NCBI RefSeq assembly: GCF_007995245.1
Contig: NZ_VCBA01000004.1
Span: 363,976 to 408,818, forward strand
Source of the DNA: Tateyamaria sp. syn59
GTDB taxonomy: Bacteria; Pseudomonadota; Alphaproteobacteria; Rhodobacterales; Rhodobacteraceae
Length of the DNA stretch: 44,843 nucleotides
Direction of reading: 5' to 3'
In this document: positions 24,801 to 33,455 of the stretch, piece by piece
Position numbering within the stretch: position 1 is the stretch's first letter
Layout: every line of letters begins with the position of its first letter
Made by a program: the position numbers and the translations under genes
The notes under the pieces: model-generated
Told to the model about the DNA's origin: nothing
Database searches by the model: none
What the model saw: only the letters and a program-made list of their open reading frames with translations

Positions 24801-25343
24801 CTATTTCCGTCGCTGATGTTCGTCAAGACGCGGTAAAATTTCGACGAAATTGCAGGGGCGGTGACGATAATCGAGCTGCCGGCCGAGGATTTCGTCCCAC
24901 GCATCCTTGCAGGCCCCCGGACTGCCGGGCAGGGCAAAGAGGTACGTGCCGTTGCGCACGCCCCCCGTCGCCCGGCTTTGCACTGCGCTGGTCCCGATCT
25001 TTTGCATCGACACCATGGTAAAGACCGTGCCAAAGGCGTCGATCTCCTTTTCATAGACATCCCGGTGCGCCTCGACCGTGACATCGCGGCCCGTCAGGCC
25101 CGTGCCACCGGTGGACAGAACCACGTCAATCTCCGGATCATCGCACCAGGCCCGTAACTGCGCGGCAATCTGCGCCCGCTCGTCCGGCAATACCTTGCGA
25201 TCCGCCAGCACGTGCCCAGCATCCGTCAACCTGCCTACCAGCACGTCACCCGACCGGTCCTCGTCCAATGATCGCGTGTCACTGACCGTCAGAACGGCAA
25301 TCCGGATGGCAATAAACTCAAGGCTGTCGTCAATCCGGCTCAT
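24801..25343 (-). CDS. moaB: Molybdenum cofactor biosynthesis protein B (MoaB)
   Basis: MoaB/MogA-type proteins adenylylate molybdopterin before molybdate insertion by MoeA. The 180-residue protein has the N-terminal IRIAVLTVSDTRS strand, the molybdopterin-binding loop VLSTGGTGLTGRDVT and LPGSPGACKDAWDEIL. These are hallmarks shared with the MoeA domain encoded at 7.7-8.9 kb, whose reaction follows this one. The ATG overlaps the upstream lysE-type gene stop as ATGA, so it is in the UDG-lysE-moaB operon rather than with the other cofactor genes. Confidence 0.93.
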   Translation of the reverse strand: MSRIDDSLEFIAIRIAVLTVSDTRSLDEDRSGDVLVGRLTDAGHVLADRKVLPDERAQIAAQLRAWCDDPEIDVVLSTGGTGLTGRDVTVEAHRDVYEKEIDAFGTVFTMVSMQKIGTSAVQSRATGGVRNGTYLFALPGSPGACKDAWDEILGRQLDYRHRPCNFVEILPRLDEHQRRK

Positions 25344-25960
25344 GGGCGCGCTCCGGCAAAGGCGACGCGCGCGGCAAGGGCGCCAAAGACCCCCGCCGTC
25401 GCCCAGCGCAGCACACGTTCAATGACCGGGTTCCGGGCCAGCGCGCGGCCGAGACCACCGGCGGTCATGCCCACGCCCGACTTCACGATGAAGCCCAACA
25501 CCGCAATGGTGCCGCCATATACTAGGAATTGCGGCAGGATCGGCTGGGCCGGGTCCACGAATTGCGGAATGAAGGCGAGGATAAACAGGATCACCGACGG
25601 GTTCGACACGTTCACGATCAATCCATCACGAAAGGCGCGCGACGGGCGCACGAGCCGTGTGTTCTCACCGACAAGCGGCGACATCAGCGTCTTGATCGCC
25701 AGATAGAGCAGATAGGCGACGCCAACCCAGCGCACCACGCCAAAGACCCAAGGGGCCGCAGACACCAGCGCGCCCAGGCCCAACCCGGCCAGCCCAGCAT
25801 TGATAACAGCCCCGCTCGCAATCCCGGCAGAGGCGGCGACTGCAGGCCCCTTCCCGCCCCGCAAGCCTTGGGCCATGGCAAACAGCATGTCGGGGCCCGG
25901 CGTCAGGACCAGGGCAAACGCGGCGGGCAAAAAGGTAAGATAGACAATCGGATCAATCAT
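25340..25960 (-). CDS. LysE-family amino acid/homoserine exporter
   Basis: The 206-residue inner-membrane protein has about six hydrophobic helices and the LysE/RhtB signature ALVLTPGPDMLFAMAQGLRGG in the first third (about residues 15-35). IASGAVINAGLAGLGLG and NVSNPSVILFILAFIPQFVDP follow, as in the family. These exporters remove amino acids or homoserine lactones; the substrate here is unknown. The ATG at 25960 overlaps the uracil-DNA glycosylase stop by 4 bases, which fits better than the longer frame to 26005. Its stop overlaps the moaB start by 4 bases. Confidence 0.92.
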   Translation of the reverse strand: MIDPIVYLTFLPAAFALVLTPGPDMLFAMAQGLRGGKGPAVAASAGIASGAVINAGLAGLGLGALVSAAPWVFGVVRWVGVAYLLYLAIKTLMSPLVGENTRLVRPSRAFRDGLIVNVSNPSVILFILAFIPQFVDPAQPILPQFLVYGGTIAVLGFIVKSGVGMTAGGLGRALARNPVIERVLRWATAGVFGALAARVAFAGARP

Positions 25961-26721
25961 GCCCCGCCCCTCAAATGCGCCTGCAGGCTCAGCAAATCTG
26001 CCCAAGCCTCGCGCTTCGCCGCCGGATTGCGCAGCAGGTACGCCGGGTGGAACATCGGCAGCGCAGGCTTGCCGCGCGCCTCGGTCCAGTTGCCGCGCAG
26101 CCGTGTGATGCCACGCTTGCCCAGCAGCGCCTGACAGGAATGGTTGCCGACGACCACCAGCACATCCGGTTTGGCAAGTTCGATATGGCGATGCAGGAAA
26201 GGCTGCATCATGGCGACCTCATCCGGCTTGGGATCGCGGTTCTGCGGCGGACGCCAGGGCAGCACGTTGGTGATGTAGACGCTTTCGTCACGGCTCATGT
26301 TGATGGCGGCCAGCATCTTGTCCAAAAGCTGCCCGGCGCGTCCAACAAAGGGCTTGCCCTGCATGTCCTCATCCCGACCGGGGGCCTCCCCCACGATCAT
26401 CACGCGGGCACCGGGCACGCCATCTGAGAACACCAGATTGCGCGCGCCCTTCTTCAACTCGCAATGGTCGTAAGCGGCCAAAGCGGCCCGCAGCCCCTCC
26501 AGATCCTGCGCAGCACCCGCCGCCGCCTGCGCGACAGTCACCGGATCAACACCGACCTGCATGACAGGCGCGGCGGCAGGCTGCGACGCAGGTTTCGGCT
26601 TCTGTACGGATGCAGGCACCTCATAGCGGTTCACCGGCGCATCCGCGATGCACTCATCCGCGCCCAGCTCGATCTGCCAGGCCAAGGCCGCAAGGGCGCT
26701 GTGATACTCCGCCGATTCCAT
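25957..26721 (-). CDS. Uracil-DNA glycosylase, family-4-like without Fe-S cysteines
   Basis: The 254-residue protein removes uracil from DNA in base excision repair. A Pro/Ala-rich N-terminal region of about 60 residues precedes the catalytic domain, which has motif 1 [20 protein letters not shown] (residues 111-130) and motif 2 HPAYLLRNP (225-233). Classical family-4 enzymes bind a 4Fe-4S cluster by four cysteines. Here only Cys87 of the first pair remains (residue 84 is Tyr), Trp156 stands in the [12 protein letters not shown] loop where Cys is usual, and EVAMMQPFL has Met where the fourth Cys lies. It is therefore probably cluster-free. It heads the UDG-lysE-moaB operon, divergent from pyrB. 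Confidence 0.9.
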   Translation of the reverse strand: MESAEYHSALAALAWQIELGADECIADAPVNRYEVPASVQKPKPASQPAAAPVMQVGVDPVTVAQAAAGAAQDLEGLRAALAAYDHCELKKGARNLVFSDGVPGARVMIVGEAPGRDEDMQGKPFVGRAGQLLDKMLAAINMSRDESVYITNVLPWRPPQNRDPKPDEVAMMQPFLHRHIELAKPDVLVVVGNHSCQALLGKRGITRLRGNWTEARGKPALPMFHPAYLLRNPAAKREAWADLLSLQAHLRGGA

Positions 26722-26759
26722 AGGCCCACACTATGCCGCAAACGGGGGAACAGGAATGC

Positions 26760-26783
26760 CCCTTCATTGTTCTTCAAATATGC
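26760..26783. repeat. Extragenic repeat-like element, copy B
   Basis: CCCTTCATTGTTC followed after three bases by AAATATGC matches the element at 5382-5405 in 21 of 24 positions. It lies between the divergent UDG and pyrB genes, about 80 bases before pyrB. The hairpins seen after copy A are missing here. Confidence 0.5.
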
Positions 26784-26862
26784 AAATCCGACGGCTTGCC
26801 GCCTAGCCTGCACGCCGCATATAAGCGCCCAAACGCGGCGCCGAACACCGCACGGAGAGTCC

Positions 26863-27807
26863 ATGACATTCACCCACCGCCACTTGCTGGGCATCGAACA
26901 CCTCCGCCCCGAAGAGATCGTGACACTTCTGGACCTTGCCGAAGAGTATGTCGCCCTCAACCGCGCCCCCGACAAGCACAAGGATGCGCTGGCGGGGCTG
27001 ACTCAGATCAACATGTTCTTTGAAAACTCCACCCGCACGCAGGCCAGTTTCGAACTGGCGGGCAAACGGCTGGGCGCGGACGTGATGAACATGGCCATGC
27101 AGGCCTCGTCAATCTCCAAGGGCGAGACGTTGATCGACACCGCCATGACGCTCAACGCGATGCACCCCGACCTGCTGGTGGTGCGGCACCCGCATTCCGG
27201 GGCAGTGGACCTGCTGGCACAAAAGGTGAATTGCGCCGTCCTGAACGCAGGCGACGGACGGCACGAACACCCCACGCAGGCTCTTCTCGATGCGCTGACC
27301 ATCCGACGGGCCAAGGGGCGGCTGCACCGGCTGTCCATCGCGATCTGCGGTGACATCGCCCACAGCCGCGTAGCCCGGTCGAACATCATCCTGCTGGGCA
27401 AGATGGAAAACCGCATTCGGCTGATCGGACCGCCGACGCTGATGCCGTCGGGCATCTCGGAATTTGGCGTGGAAATCTATGACGACATGGCCGAAGGGCT
27501 GAAAGACGTCGATGTGGTGATGATGCTCCGCTTGCAGAAAGAGCGCATGGACGGCGGGTTTATCCCCAGCGAACGCGAGTATTACCACCGTTTTGGCTTG
27601 GACGCGGACAAGTTATCCCATGCCAAGCCCGACGCCATCGTCATGCACCCCGGCCCGATGAACCGCGGCGTCGAAATCGACGGAACGTTGGCCGACGACA
27701 TCAACCGCTCGGTCATTCAGGAACAGGTTGAGATGGGTGTTGCTGTGCGCATGGCTGCAATGGACTTGCTGGCGCGCAATCTGGCCGCCGTGCGGGGGGC
27801 CGCATGA
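26863..27807 (+). CDS. pyrB: Aspartate carbamoyltransferase catalytic chain
   Basis: This enzyme condenses carbamoyl phosphate with aspartate, the committed step of pyrimidine synthesis. The 314-residue protein has the carbamoyl-phosphate motif [12 protein letters not shown] (about residues 52-63), the [15 protein letters not shown] loop and the [10 protein letters not shown] motif near the C-terminus. The length is that of a normal catalytic chain. GGAGAG lies 5 bases before ATG 26863. The stop overlaps the following gene by 4 bases (ATGA). The next-but-one gene encodes a degenerate dihydroorotase, so the enzyme may form a hetero-oligomer with it, as in Pseudomonas. No pyrI is present. Confidence 0.96.
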   Translation: MTFTHRHLLGIEHLRPEEIVTLLDLAEEYVALNRAPDKHKDALAGLTQINMFFENSTRTQASFELAGKRLGADVMNMAMQASSISKGETLIDTAMTLNAMHPDLLVVRHPHSGAVDLLAQKVNCAVLNAGDGRHEHPTQALLDALTIRRAKGRLHRLSIAICGDIAHSRVARSNIILLGKMENRIRLIGPPTLMPSGISEFGVEIYDDMAEGLKDVDVVMMLRLQKERMDGGFIPSEREYYHRFGLDADKLSHAKPDAIVMHPGPMNRGVEIDGTLADDINRSVIQEQVEMGVAVRMAAMDLLARNLAAVRGAA

Positions 27808-28346
27808 CGGACACCCTGACCGTTCCCGCACACGAACGCGGCGTGATCCGTGTCTTTGCCTTGTCCATGACGGACAAGGAAGCGCAGGCACTCAAGGACG
27901 ATCCCGCTGCTCTAAACGACGCGCTCGGCACGGATGTGAACACGGATCAGGTCGAGGTCTTTCCCGTCTCCGACCTCGAAGGCATCGGACTGGTGGGCTA
28001 CCTTGCTGAAGGCAACGCGGTGCCGATGGAACAACTCGCCCCCGACCGGACCAAGCTGGAAAAACTGGGCGGTTGGGTGCTGATCGTGTTCTCGCTGGCC
28101 TTCGAGGATCGCGCCGTTACACTGCGCCCCGCCTCTTCGCTGACGCTCATCGGCACGTATGGAGAGTTGCGCACAGATTGGAGTGCGGCGGAAAAGATCG
28201 AGGCCGACAGCGCCAAGCCCTACTCCGCTCCGCCCGAGACGGTGAAGAAAAAGCCATCCGACGCCGCCATGTCGGGCCGCATCGCGATGGTGGCCCTGAT
28301 TGTGCTGGGCTTGTTGACATACCTCATGATCTGGATCGGCGGATGA
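27804..28346 (+). CDS. Tail-anchored protein of unknown function between pyrB and pyrC-like
   Basis: The 180-residue protein has a soluble N-terminal domain of about 125 residues (beginning [17 protein letters not shown] and including [18 protein letters not shown]). A Lys/Pro-rich linker follows, then a single C-terminal membrane helix ([17 protein letters not shown]), so most of it should face the cytoplasm. No named family is recognised and no catalytic motif stands out. It overlaps pyrB and the dihydroorotase-like gene by 4 bases on each side. Its position suggests a function tied to pyrimidine synthesis, perhaps membrane recruitment, but this is inference. Confidence 0.82.
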   Translation: MTDTLTVPAHERGVIRVFALSMTDKEAQALKDDPAALNDALGTDVNTDQVEVFPVSDLEGIGLVGYLAEGNAVPMEQLAPDRTKLEKLGGWVLIVFSLAFEDRAVTLRPASSLTLIGTYGELRTDWSAAEKIEADSAKPYSAPPETVKKKPSDAAMSGRIAMVALIVLGLLTYLMIWIGG

Positions 28347-29623
28347 CGGATATCCTCTTTGAACATGCCAAGCTGCTGGACCCCGAGGGATCGGTCACAA
28401 CCGGAGCCTTGGGGGTAACAGATGGCCGGATCAGCGCTGTGATCACGGATGACAGCCCGCGCCCCGAGGCCACAGAGGTCATCGACTGCAACCGCAAACA
28501 CCTCGCCCCCGGCATCGTGGACATCGGAGTCAAGGTCTGTGAACCCGGTGAACGGCACAAGGAGAGCTTTGGGTCTGCCGGTCTGGCCGCAGCGGCAGGT
28601 GGGGTCACGACAATGGTCACCCGCCCCGACACCGATCCCGCCATCGACAACCCCGAGACGCTGGAATTCGTGATCCGCCGCGCGCGGGAGGCGGCCCCGG
28701 TGAACGTCCTGCCCATGGCCGCGCTGACCAAGGGGCGGCAGGGGCGCGAGATGACCGAGATCGGGTTTCTGCTGGACGCAGGCGCCGTGGCCTTCACCGA
28801 TTGCGACCGGGTGGTGACGGACAGCAAGGTCTTTGCCCGAGCGCTATCCTATGCCCGCTCACTTGGGGCGCTGGTGTTGGGGCATCCGCAGGATCCGGGG
28901 CTGAGCGCGGGTGCAGCGGCGACCTCGGGTAAGTTCGCCTCGCTGCGTGGCCTTCCTGCCGTATCGCCAATGGCGGAACGCATGGGACTTGATCGTGACA
29001 TCGCAATGGTCGAGATGACAGGCGCGCGCTACCACGCCGACCAGATCACCGCTGCCCGTGCCCTGCCGCCGCTGGAACGGGCCAAGGCCAACGGGTTCGA
29101 CATTACTGCAGGCACCTCGATCCACCATCTGACACTAAATGCGCTGGATGTCGCGGACTACCGGACCTTTTTCAAGATCAAGCCGCCGCTGCGGGACGAA
29201 GAGGATCGGATCGCCATAGCCGAGGCGGTCCAATCGGGTCTCATCGACATCATCAGCTCCATGCACACCCCGCAGGATGAGGAAAGCAAGCGCTTGCCGT
29301 TTGAGGCCGCGGCATCGGGCGCCGTGGCTCTCGAAACACTTCTGCCTGCTGCCATGCGCCTCTTCCACGCCAACCTGATCGACCTGCCGACGCTATGGCG
29401 GGCGATGTCGTTGAACCCGGCCAAGAGGCTGGGTCTGGACTGTGGACGCATGTGCGTCGGCGCACCTGCTGATCTGGTGTTGTTCGACCCGCACACCCCC
29501 TTTGTGATGGACCGTGCCACACTCCACTCGAAATCGCGCAACACCCCGTTTGACGGGGCGCGGATGCAGGGTAAGGTTTTGCAAACCTTTGTCGCTGGAC
29601 GCTCCGTTTACAAGAAAGACTAA
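28343..29623 (+). CDS. Dihydroorotase-like protein lacking catalytic residues (pseudo-DHOase)
   Basis: The 426-residue protein aligns along its whole length with type-I dihydroorotases, including the flanking landmarks LAPGIVDI, EPGERHKESF, GGVTTMVTRPDTDP, IKPPLRDEEDR, SKSRNTPFDG and GAPADLVLFDP. However, the metal motif DxHVHxREPG reads DIGVKVCEPG, so both His are replaced by Gly62 and Lys64 and the Arg by Cys66. The third His-strand carries Gln234, and the catalytic Asp of TDHAPH is Met307. His181 and Asp153 remain. It is therefore likely inactive. Inactive DHOase-like chains (PyrC' of Pseudomonas) act as structural partners of aspartate carbamoyltransferase, which fits its place two genes after pyrB. 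A working dihydroorotase should exist elsewhere. Confidence 0.9.
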   Translation: MTDILFEHAKLLDPEGSVTTGALGVTDGRISAVITDDSPRPEATEVIDCNRKHLAPGIVDIGVKVCEPGERHKESFGSAGLAAAAGGVTTMVTRPDTDPAIDNPETLEFVIRRAREAAPVNVLPMAALTKGRQGREMTEIGFLLDAGAVAFTDCDRVVTDSKVFARALSYARSLGALVLGHPQDPGLSAGAAATSGKFASLRGLPAVSPMAERMGLDRDIAMVEMTGARYHADQITAARALPPLERAKANGFDITAGTSIHHLTLNALDVADYRTFFKIKPPLRDEEDRIAIAEAVQSGLIDIISSMHTPQDEESKRLPFEAAASGAVALETLLPAAMRLFHANLIDLPTLWRAMSLNPAKRLGLDCGRMCVGAPADLVLFDPHTPFVMDRATLHSKSRNTPFDGARMQGKVLQTFVAGRSVYKKD

Positions 29624-30238
29624 ATGCCCCTGATCGAAAGCACACCTGCCACGCTGGCCCTCTGGGCGGTGATCGGCTACCTGCTGGGCTCCATACCGTT
29701 CGGTATGGTATTGGCCCGCATGATGAACCTTGGCAACCTTCGTGAGATTGGATCAGGCAATATCGGCGCCACGAACGTGCTGCGCACCGGCAACAAGACC
29801 GCCGCCGCACTGACCCTGCTGCTGGATGCGGGCAAGGGTGCTGCGGCCCTGCTGCTCGCCCGCGCGACCACCGGGCACGAAGATGCGGCGCAGATCGCGG
29901 GGCTCGCTGCGATGCTGGGCCACTGCTATCCTGTCTGGCTGGGTTTCAAGGGCGGTAAGGGTGTGGCGACATTCCTGGGCCTGCTCTTTGCGCTGCATTG
30001 GCCGGTGGGGATTGGCGCATGCATCGCCTGGCTGGTGGGTGCGGGCCTGTCGCGCATCTCGTCCATGGGGGCGATCGTCGCCGCAGCGGCGTCTACCTTT
30101 CTCATCATGGGGCTTGGCGCGTCCAGGGCATTGATTTTGGGCGTTATTCTGACGCTTCTGGTGTTCTGGCGCCACCGCGAGAACATGCGTCGGATCAAGG
30201 CCGGGACGGAGCCAAAGATCGGGCAGAAATCGGCGTGA
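29624..30238 (+). CDS. plsY: Acyl-phosphate:glycerol-3-phosphate acyltransferase PlsY
   Basis: PlsY makes lysophosphatidic acid from acyl phosphate and glycerol-3-phosphate at the inner membrane, the first acylation of phospholipid synthesis. The 204-residue protein has about five membrane helices and the family motifs GYLLGSIPFGMVLAR, GSGNIGATNVLRTG and the loop GFKGGKGVATFLG, all at normal spacing. The ATG directly follows the TAA of the dihydroorotase-like gene with no gap, so translation likely depends on the upstream gene. It is the fourth gene of the pyrB operon. Confidence 0.95.
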   Translation: MPLIESTPATLALWAVIGYLLGSIPFGMVLARMMNLGNLREIGSGNIGATNVLRTGNKTAAALTLLLDAGKGAAALLLARATTGHEDAAQIAGLAAMLGHCYPVWLGFKGGKGVATFLGLLFALHWPVGIGACIAWLVGAGLSRISSMGAIVAAAASTFLIMGLGASRALILGVILTLLVFWRHRENMRRIKAGTEPKIGQKSA

Positions 30239-30281
30239 GCGACCGGACTGCGGTGCGCAATGTGTGCATGCCCTACGAGGT

Positions 30282-30560
30282 ATGACAACTTTTGAGGCGG
30301 CTTTGAACGCGCTACCAGAAGGTACGTTTCACGGTAGGGCGCACGGGACGCAATATGTCGTGACCAAGACTCTGTTTGCCGATGGACGATCCGTAAAGCT
30401 AGTGGCCGAGGAGCTGGGCGGTTCGGATTACATCAGCTTGAACTGCTACGTGCTGGCATCGGGCGGCTTGTTGAGGCCTTGCGAGATGTCTGAAGCGAAG
30501 GTGCGCGCGTTCGTGGAGGGCTTGGTCGTGGATTTGACCGGGGACGCAAGCGATCAGTGA
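30282..30560 (+). CDS. Small conserved hypothetical protein
   Basis: The 92-residue soluble protein begins MTTFEAALNALPEGTFHG and includes GGSDYISLNCYVLASGG and PCEMSEAKVRAFVEGL. I have seen similar short proteins in Rhodobacteraceae but know no function. It looks like a compact alpha/beta domain with two cysteines. A GAGG sits only one base before the ATG; a GTG at 30264, six codons earlier, could be the start instead. It lies 43 bases after plsY, on the same strand. Confidence 0.7.
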   Translation: MTTFEAALNALPEGTFHGRAHGTQYVVTKTLFADGRSVKLVAEELGGSDYISLNCYVLASGGLLRPCEMSEAKVRAFVEGLVVDLTGDASDQ

Positions 30561-30885
30561 TCTGAGGTTGCTGCGCAACTGCGCCTGACACTGGCACAGC
30601 AACCATTTGCGAATGCGGAGCACTTACCGCCGCGTTGCAGCCTACATCACCAAATCGGTCATTCGCGGTTTTTGGTTTCGCCCGCACGAAAACCACATTT
30701 TCGCTGCTGCATGGCCGTAGCATCGGGACGCACACGTCGGTCGCTGCGAAATGGACGTCTGCTTTGGGTTTCTCGCATAGTGAAAGTCACGCATCGTCCG
30801 CAAGTCTTGGGCAGCGCACAATGGGTTCGAAACCGTGCCCGCGATCAACCAAAAAAGCACGCTGCATGGCAGCTATCGCCCTTTC
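30561..30885. other. Gene-free region between the pyr operon and the reductase gene
   Basis: In these 325 bases I find no credible gene on either strand. Open frames exist but have composition and residue content typical of out-of-frame reading. A short GTTGC/GCAAC hairpin just after the upstream stop is too weak to call a terminator. The TTCGAAA near 30826 is not flanked by pairing bases, so it is not a tRNA arm. The flanking genes converge here. Confidence 0.5.
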
Positions 30886-31866
30886 TCAGCTCGGGTACAG
30901 TCCGGCGGATTTTCCGCGCAAGGCGATCAAGGCAAGGACCGTGTCGATGGTTGGTGTTGGCGTATCGGTCACGCGCCCGAGTTCTTTCACAGCCCCCACA
31001 AGCGCGTCGATTTCCATTGGGCGGCCCTGATCAAGGTCTTGCAGCATGGATGTGCGGTGGGCGCCGACATCTGCTCCGCCCTGGATGCGGCGATCAACGT
31101 CGATGGGGAATTTAACACCAAGTTTTTCAGCAATGGTTTGGGCCTCCAGCATCATGTTGCGCGCGACCTCTCGCGTGCCGGAATCGGTACACAGGACATC
31201 TAGCGTCGCATGTGTCAGCGCCGATATGGGGTTGAAGGACAGGTTCCCCCAAAGTTTGACCCAAATCTCATCTCGGATCTTTGGACGTACAGGCGCCTTC
31301 AGACCCGCTGCGGCCAGCGCCTTGGAAAGCGCCAACGCGCGTTCGGACTTCGAGCCATCGGGTTCGCCCAGGGAAAACCGGTTGCCCTCGATATGCTTCA
31401 CAACGCCCGGCTCGATGACTTCGGCAGCGGGATAAACGACACAGCCCAACACGCGGTCGGGACCAAAGCCGTCCCATTGTGCATTGCCGGGGTCAACAGT
31501 TTCCAGACGAGTGCCGTCGAGCGGCCCGCCGAGGTTGTGGAAGTACCACCACGGAACCCCATTGACGCCTGAAACGATGGTGGTGTGATCGCCGATGAGC
31601 GGTTGCATATGCGGGACCACACCGGGGACCGAATGGGCCTTGAGCGTGACAATCACATAGTCCTGCGGGCCAAGGTCTGCGGCGTTGTCCGAAGCCGTGA
31701 CTCGGACCGTGGTCTCACCCGTCTCCTCAATCAGACGCAGGCCGTTTTCGCGCATGGCGGCAAGATGCGGACCGCGGGCCACAAGGCTGACATCCGCCCC
31801 GGCCTGGGCGAGTTTCGCGCCCATGTAGCCGCCGATTGCACCGGCACCAAAAATACAAATCTTCAT
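30886..31866 (-). CDS. Ketopantoate-reductase-family oxidoreductase (PanE/ApbA)
   Basis: The 326-residue protein has the N-terminal NADPH loop IFGAGAIGGYMGAKLA and the PanE active-site helix KLWGNLSFNPISALT, with Lys204, Asn208 and Asn212 in the places of the catalytic Lys and two Asn of E. coli PanE. By family it reduces a 2-keto acid such as ketopantoate with NADPH. GAGGGG lies 7 bases before ATG 31866. It is the last gene of the Tct transporter/CoA-ligase cluster. It could therefore act on the metabolite taken up, such as a keto acid, rather than in pantothenate synthesis. The longer open frame upstream lies inside the ligase gene. Confidence 0.9.
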   Translation of the reverse strand: MKICIFGAGAIGGYMGAKLAQAGADVSLVARGPHLAAMRENGLRLIEETGETTVRVTASDNAADLGPQDYVIVTLKAHSVPGVVPHMQPLIGDHTTIVSGVNGVPWWYFHNLGGPLDGTRLETVDPGNAQWDGFGPDRVLGCVVYPAAEVIEPGVVKHIEGNRFSLGEPDGSKSERALALSKALAAAGLKAPVRPKIRDEIWVKLWGNLSFNPISALTHATLDVLCTDSGTREVARNMMLEAQTIAEKLGVKFPIDVDRRIQGGADVGAHRTSMLQDLDQGRPMEIDALVGAVKELGRVTDTPTPTIDTVLALIALRGKSAGLYPS

Positions 31867-31876
31867 ATTGCGCCCC

Positions 31877-33388
31877 TCAGCCCAAACCCAGTTTCTCGGC
31901 CAGGCCGATGCGTTGCAACTTGCCGGTCGCACCTTTCGGAATTTCGTCGAGGATAAGAACTTTGCGTGGCACCTTGAACGCGGCCAGACGCGCGCTGGCA
32001 AAGTCGCGAATATCGCGGTCGGTGGCGCTTTGGCCCTCCTTCAGAACCACGGCTGCGGCCACGTCTTCTCCCAGCTTTGGGTGGGGCACGGCGAAGGTGA
32101 CGCATTGGCCGATGGCCGGGTGTTCCGAGAGAATGCCGTCCACCTCAAGCGGGCTGATCTTTTCCCCACCTCGGTTGATGATCTCTTTCAAGCGACCGGT
32201 CAGGGACAAAAAACCGTCTTCGTCGAACACACCCTGATCGCCGGTACGAAACCAGCGCTTGCCGTCGGCCTCAAAAAAGTTCTTCTCGTTGGCTTCGGGA
32301 TTGCCCTCATAGCCTGGGGTGACATTGGGTCCCGAGATGGAAACCTCACCGACGCCCTCAATCAGGCGGTTTTCAATTTCATGGGCGATACGTACTTCCG
32401 GTCCCGCGGCAAGACCGACGGCACCGGGTTTCTGTCGGCCCGGCTCGATCGGGTTGCTGCACATCTGGTGAGCGGCTTCCGTCATGCCGTAGGCTTCCAC
32501 AACAGGCGCGCCGAATGTGTCTGCCAATTGGGTCATGACCGGACCGGGCAAGGACGATGACGACGACCGCAACAGGCGCAGGCGTGCCTTTTCGATGATC
32601 TCGGCGTTGCGCGGCGCGCGGGCCAGAATAGCCTGATGCATGGTCGGAACGGCGGTGTACCAGCTGGGGTTCACCTGCTCGAGCCAACCGTAAAACTTGA
32701 GGGCGTCAAAGCCCGGCGCGCAGCTGATCGACGCGCCCGCTGCAAGCGACGCGCTAACAGCGGCAATCAGACCGTGGATGTGGAACAAGGGCATCACGTT
32801 CAGGCAGCAATCCTCTGGCGTAAGCGCCAAGGACGCACGGATGTTTTCTGCCGATGCCGCCACGTTGGATTGCAGCAGCGGCACGATTTTGGGCCGAGAG
32901 GTGGTGCCAGAGGTGTGCAGGATCAGGGCGACGTCATCCGCCGTGGGCACGGCCTCCGGCGCGCTGCCTTGCACATCGGTGGACAGGGTGAAGTTGCCTG
33001 CCGGTTCCGTTGCCATCAGCTCGATCACGGTCAGGTCAAACCGACTTGCGGCGGCGCGGGCTGGTCCATCGTAGCCTGCCTCCACAATGATTGCGCGCGC
33101 CTTGAGGTCTTCGAGATAAAAGGCGAATTCGTCCTCTTTGTAGGCCGGGTTCAGCGGAGCGGTGGTGGCCGATTGCGCCACCGTGACAAAAGCCGCCGCC
33201 ATCTCAGGCCCATTGGGCAGGACGATTGCAACCCGGTCCTGAGCACCGACACCTGCAGCCCGCAAGGCTGTTCGCACCTCTTGCGTCAGCGCGTTGAGGT
33301 CTGCGTATGTCATCCAGTCCCGGCCGGGGGCGCCAATGGCATTGGCGGTGCCGGGGTGGCGCTGGATCAGGTCTTCAAGTGTTTGCAT
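31877..33388 (-). CDS. AMP-forming acyl-CoA synthetase, oxalate-CoA-ligase-like
   Basis: This 503-residue ANL-superfamily enzyme activates a carboxylate to its CoA thioester through an acyl-adenylate. The motifs are complete: P-loop HTSGTTSRPK, PLFHIHGL, the acyl-pocket/adenine motif EAYGMTEAAH, WFRTGD, the hinge GRLKEIINRGGEKISP and the catalytic Lys in PKGATGKLQR. WYTAVPTMHQAIL and RSSSSSLPGPV closely recall plant AAE3/yeast Pcs60 oxalyl-CoA synthetases. The natural substrate may therefore be oxalate or another short dicarboxylate, but no oxalyl-CoA decarboxylase is adjacent. It sits 10 bases before panE-like and 67 bases after tctA, as part of an uptake-and-activation operon. Confidence 0.9.
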   Translation of the reverse strand: MQTLEDLIQRHPGTANAIGAPGRDWMTYADLNALTQEVRTALRAAGVGAQDRVAIVLPNGPEMAAAFVTVAQSATTAPLNPAYKEDEFAFYLEDLKARAIIVEAGYDGPARAAASRFDLTVIELMATEPAGNFTLSTDVQGSAPEAVPTADDVALILHTSGTTSRPKIVPLLQSNVAASAENIRASLALTPEDCCLNVMPLFHIHGLIAAVSASLAAGASISCAPGFDALKFYGWLEQVNPSWYTAVPTMHQAILARAPRNAEIIEKARLRLLRSSSSSLPGPVMTQLADTFGAPVVEAYGMTEAAHQMCSNPIEPGRQKPGAVGLAAGPEVRIAHEIENRLIEGVGEVSISGPNVTPGYEGNPEANEKNFFEADGKRWFRTGDQGVFDEDGFLSLTGRLKEIINRGGEKISPLEVDGILSEHPAIGQCVTFAVPHPKLGEDVAAAVVLKEGQSATDRDIRDFASARLAAFKVPRKVLILDEIPKGATGKLQRIGLAEKLGLG

Positions 33389-33455
33389 TCTGTGTCTTTC
33401 TGTATCGCGTAGAGTTGCGCCTGGCGCGTTTACTGGTGCGGTTCAAGCACGCTGA

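Noticed and set aside
30818..30845. tRNA-like TTCGAAA loop
   Set aside because: The flanking bases do not pair and no acceptor, D or anticodon arms are found.
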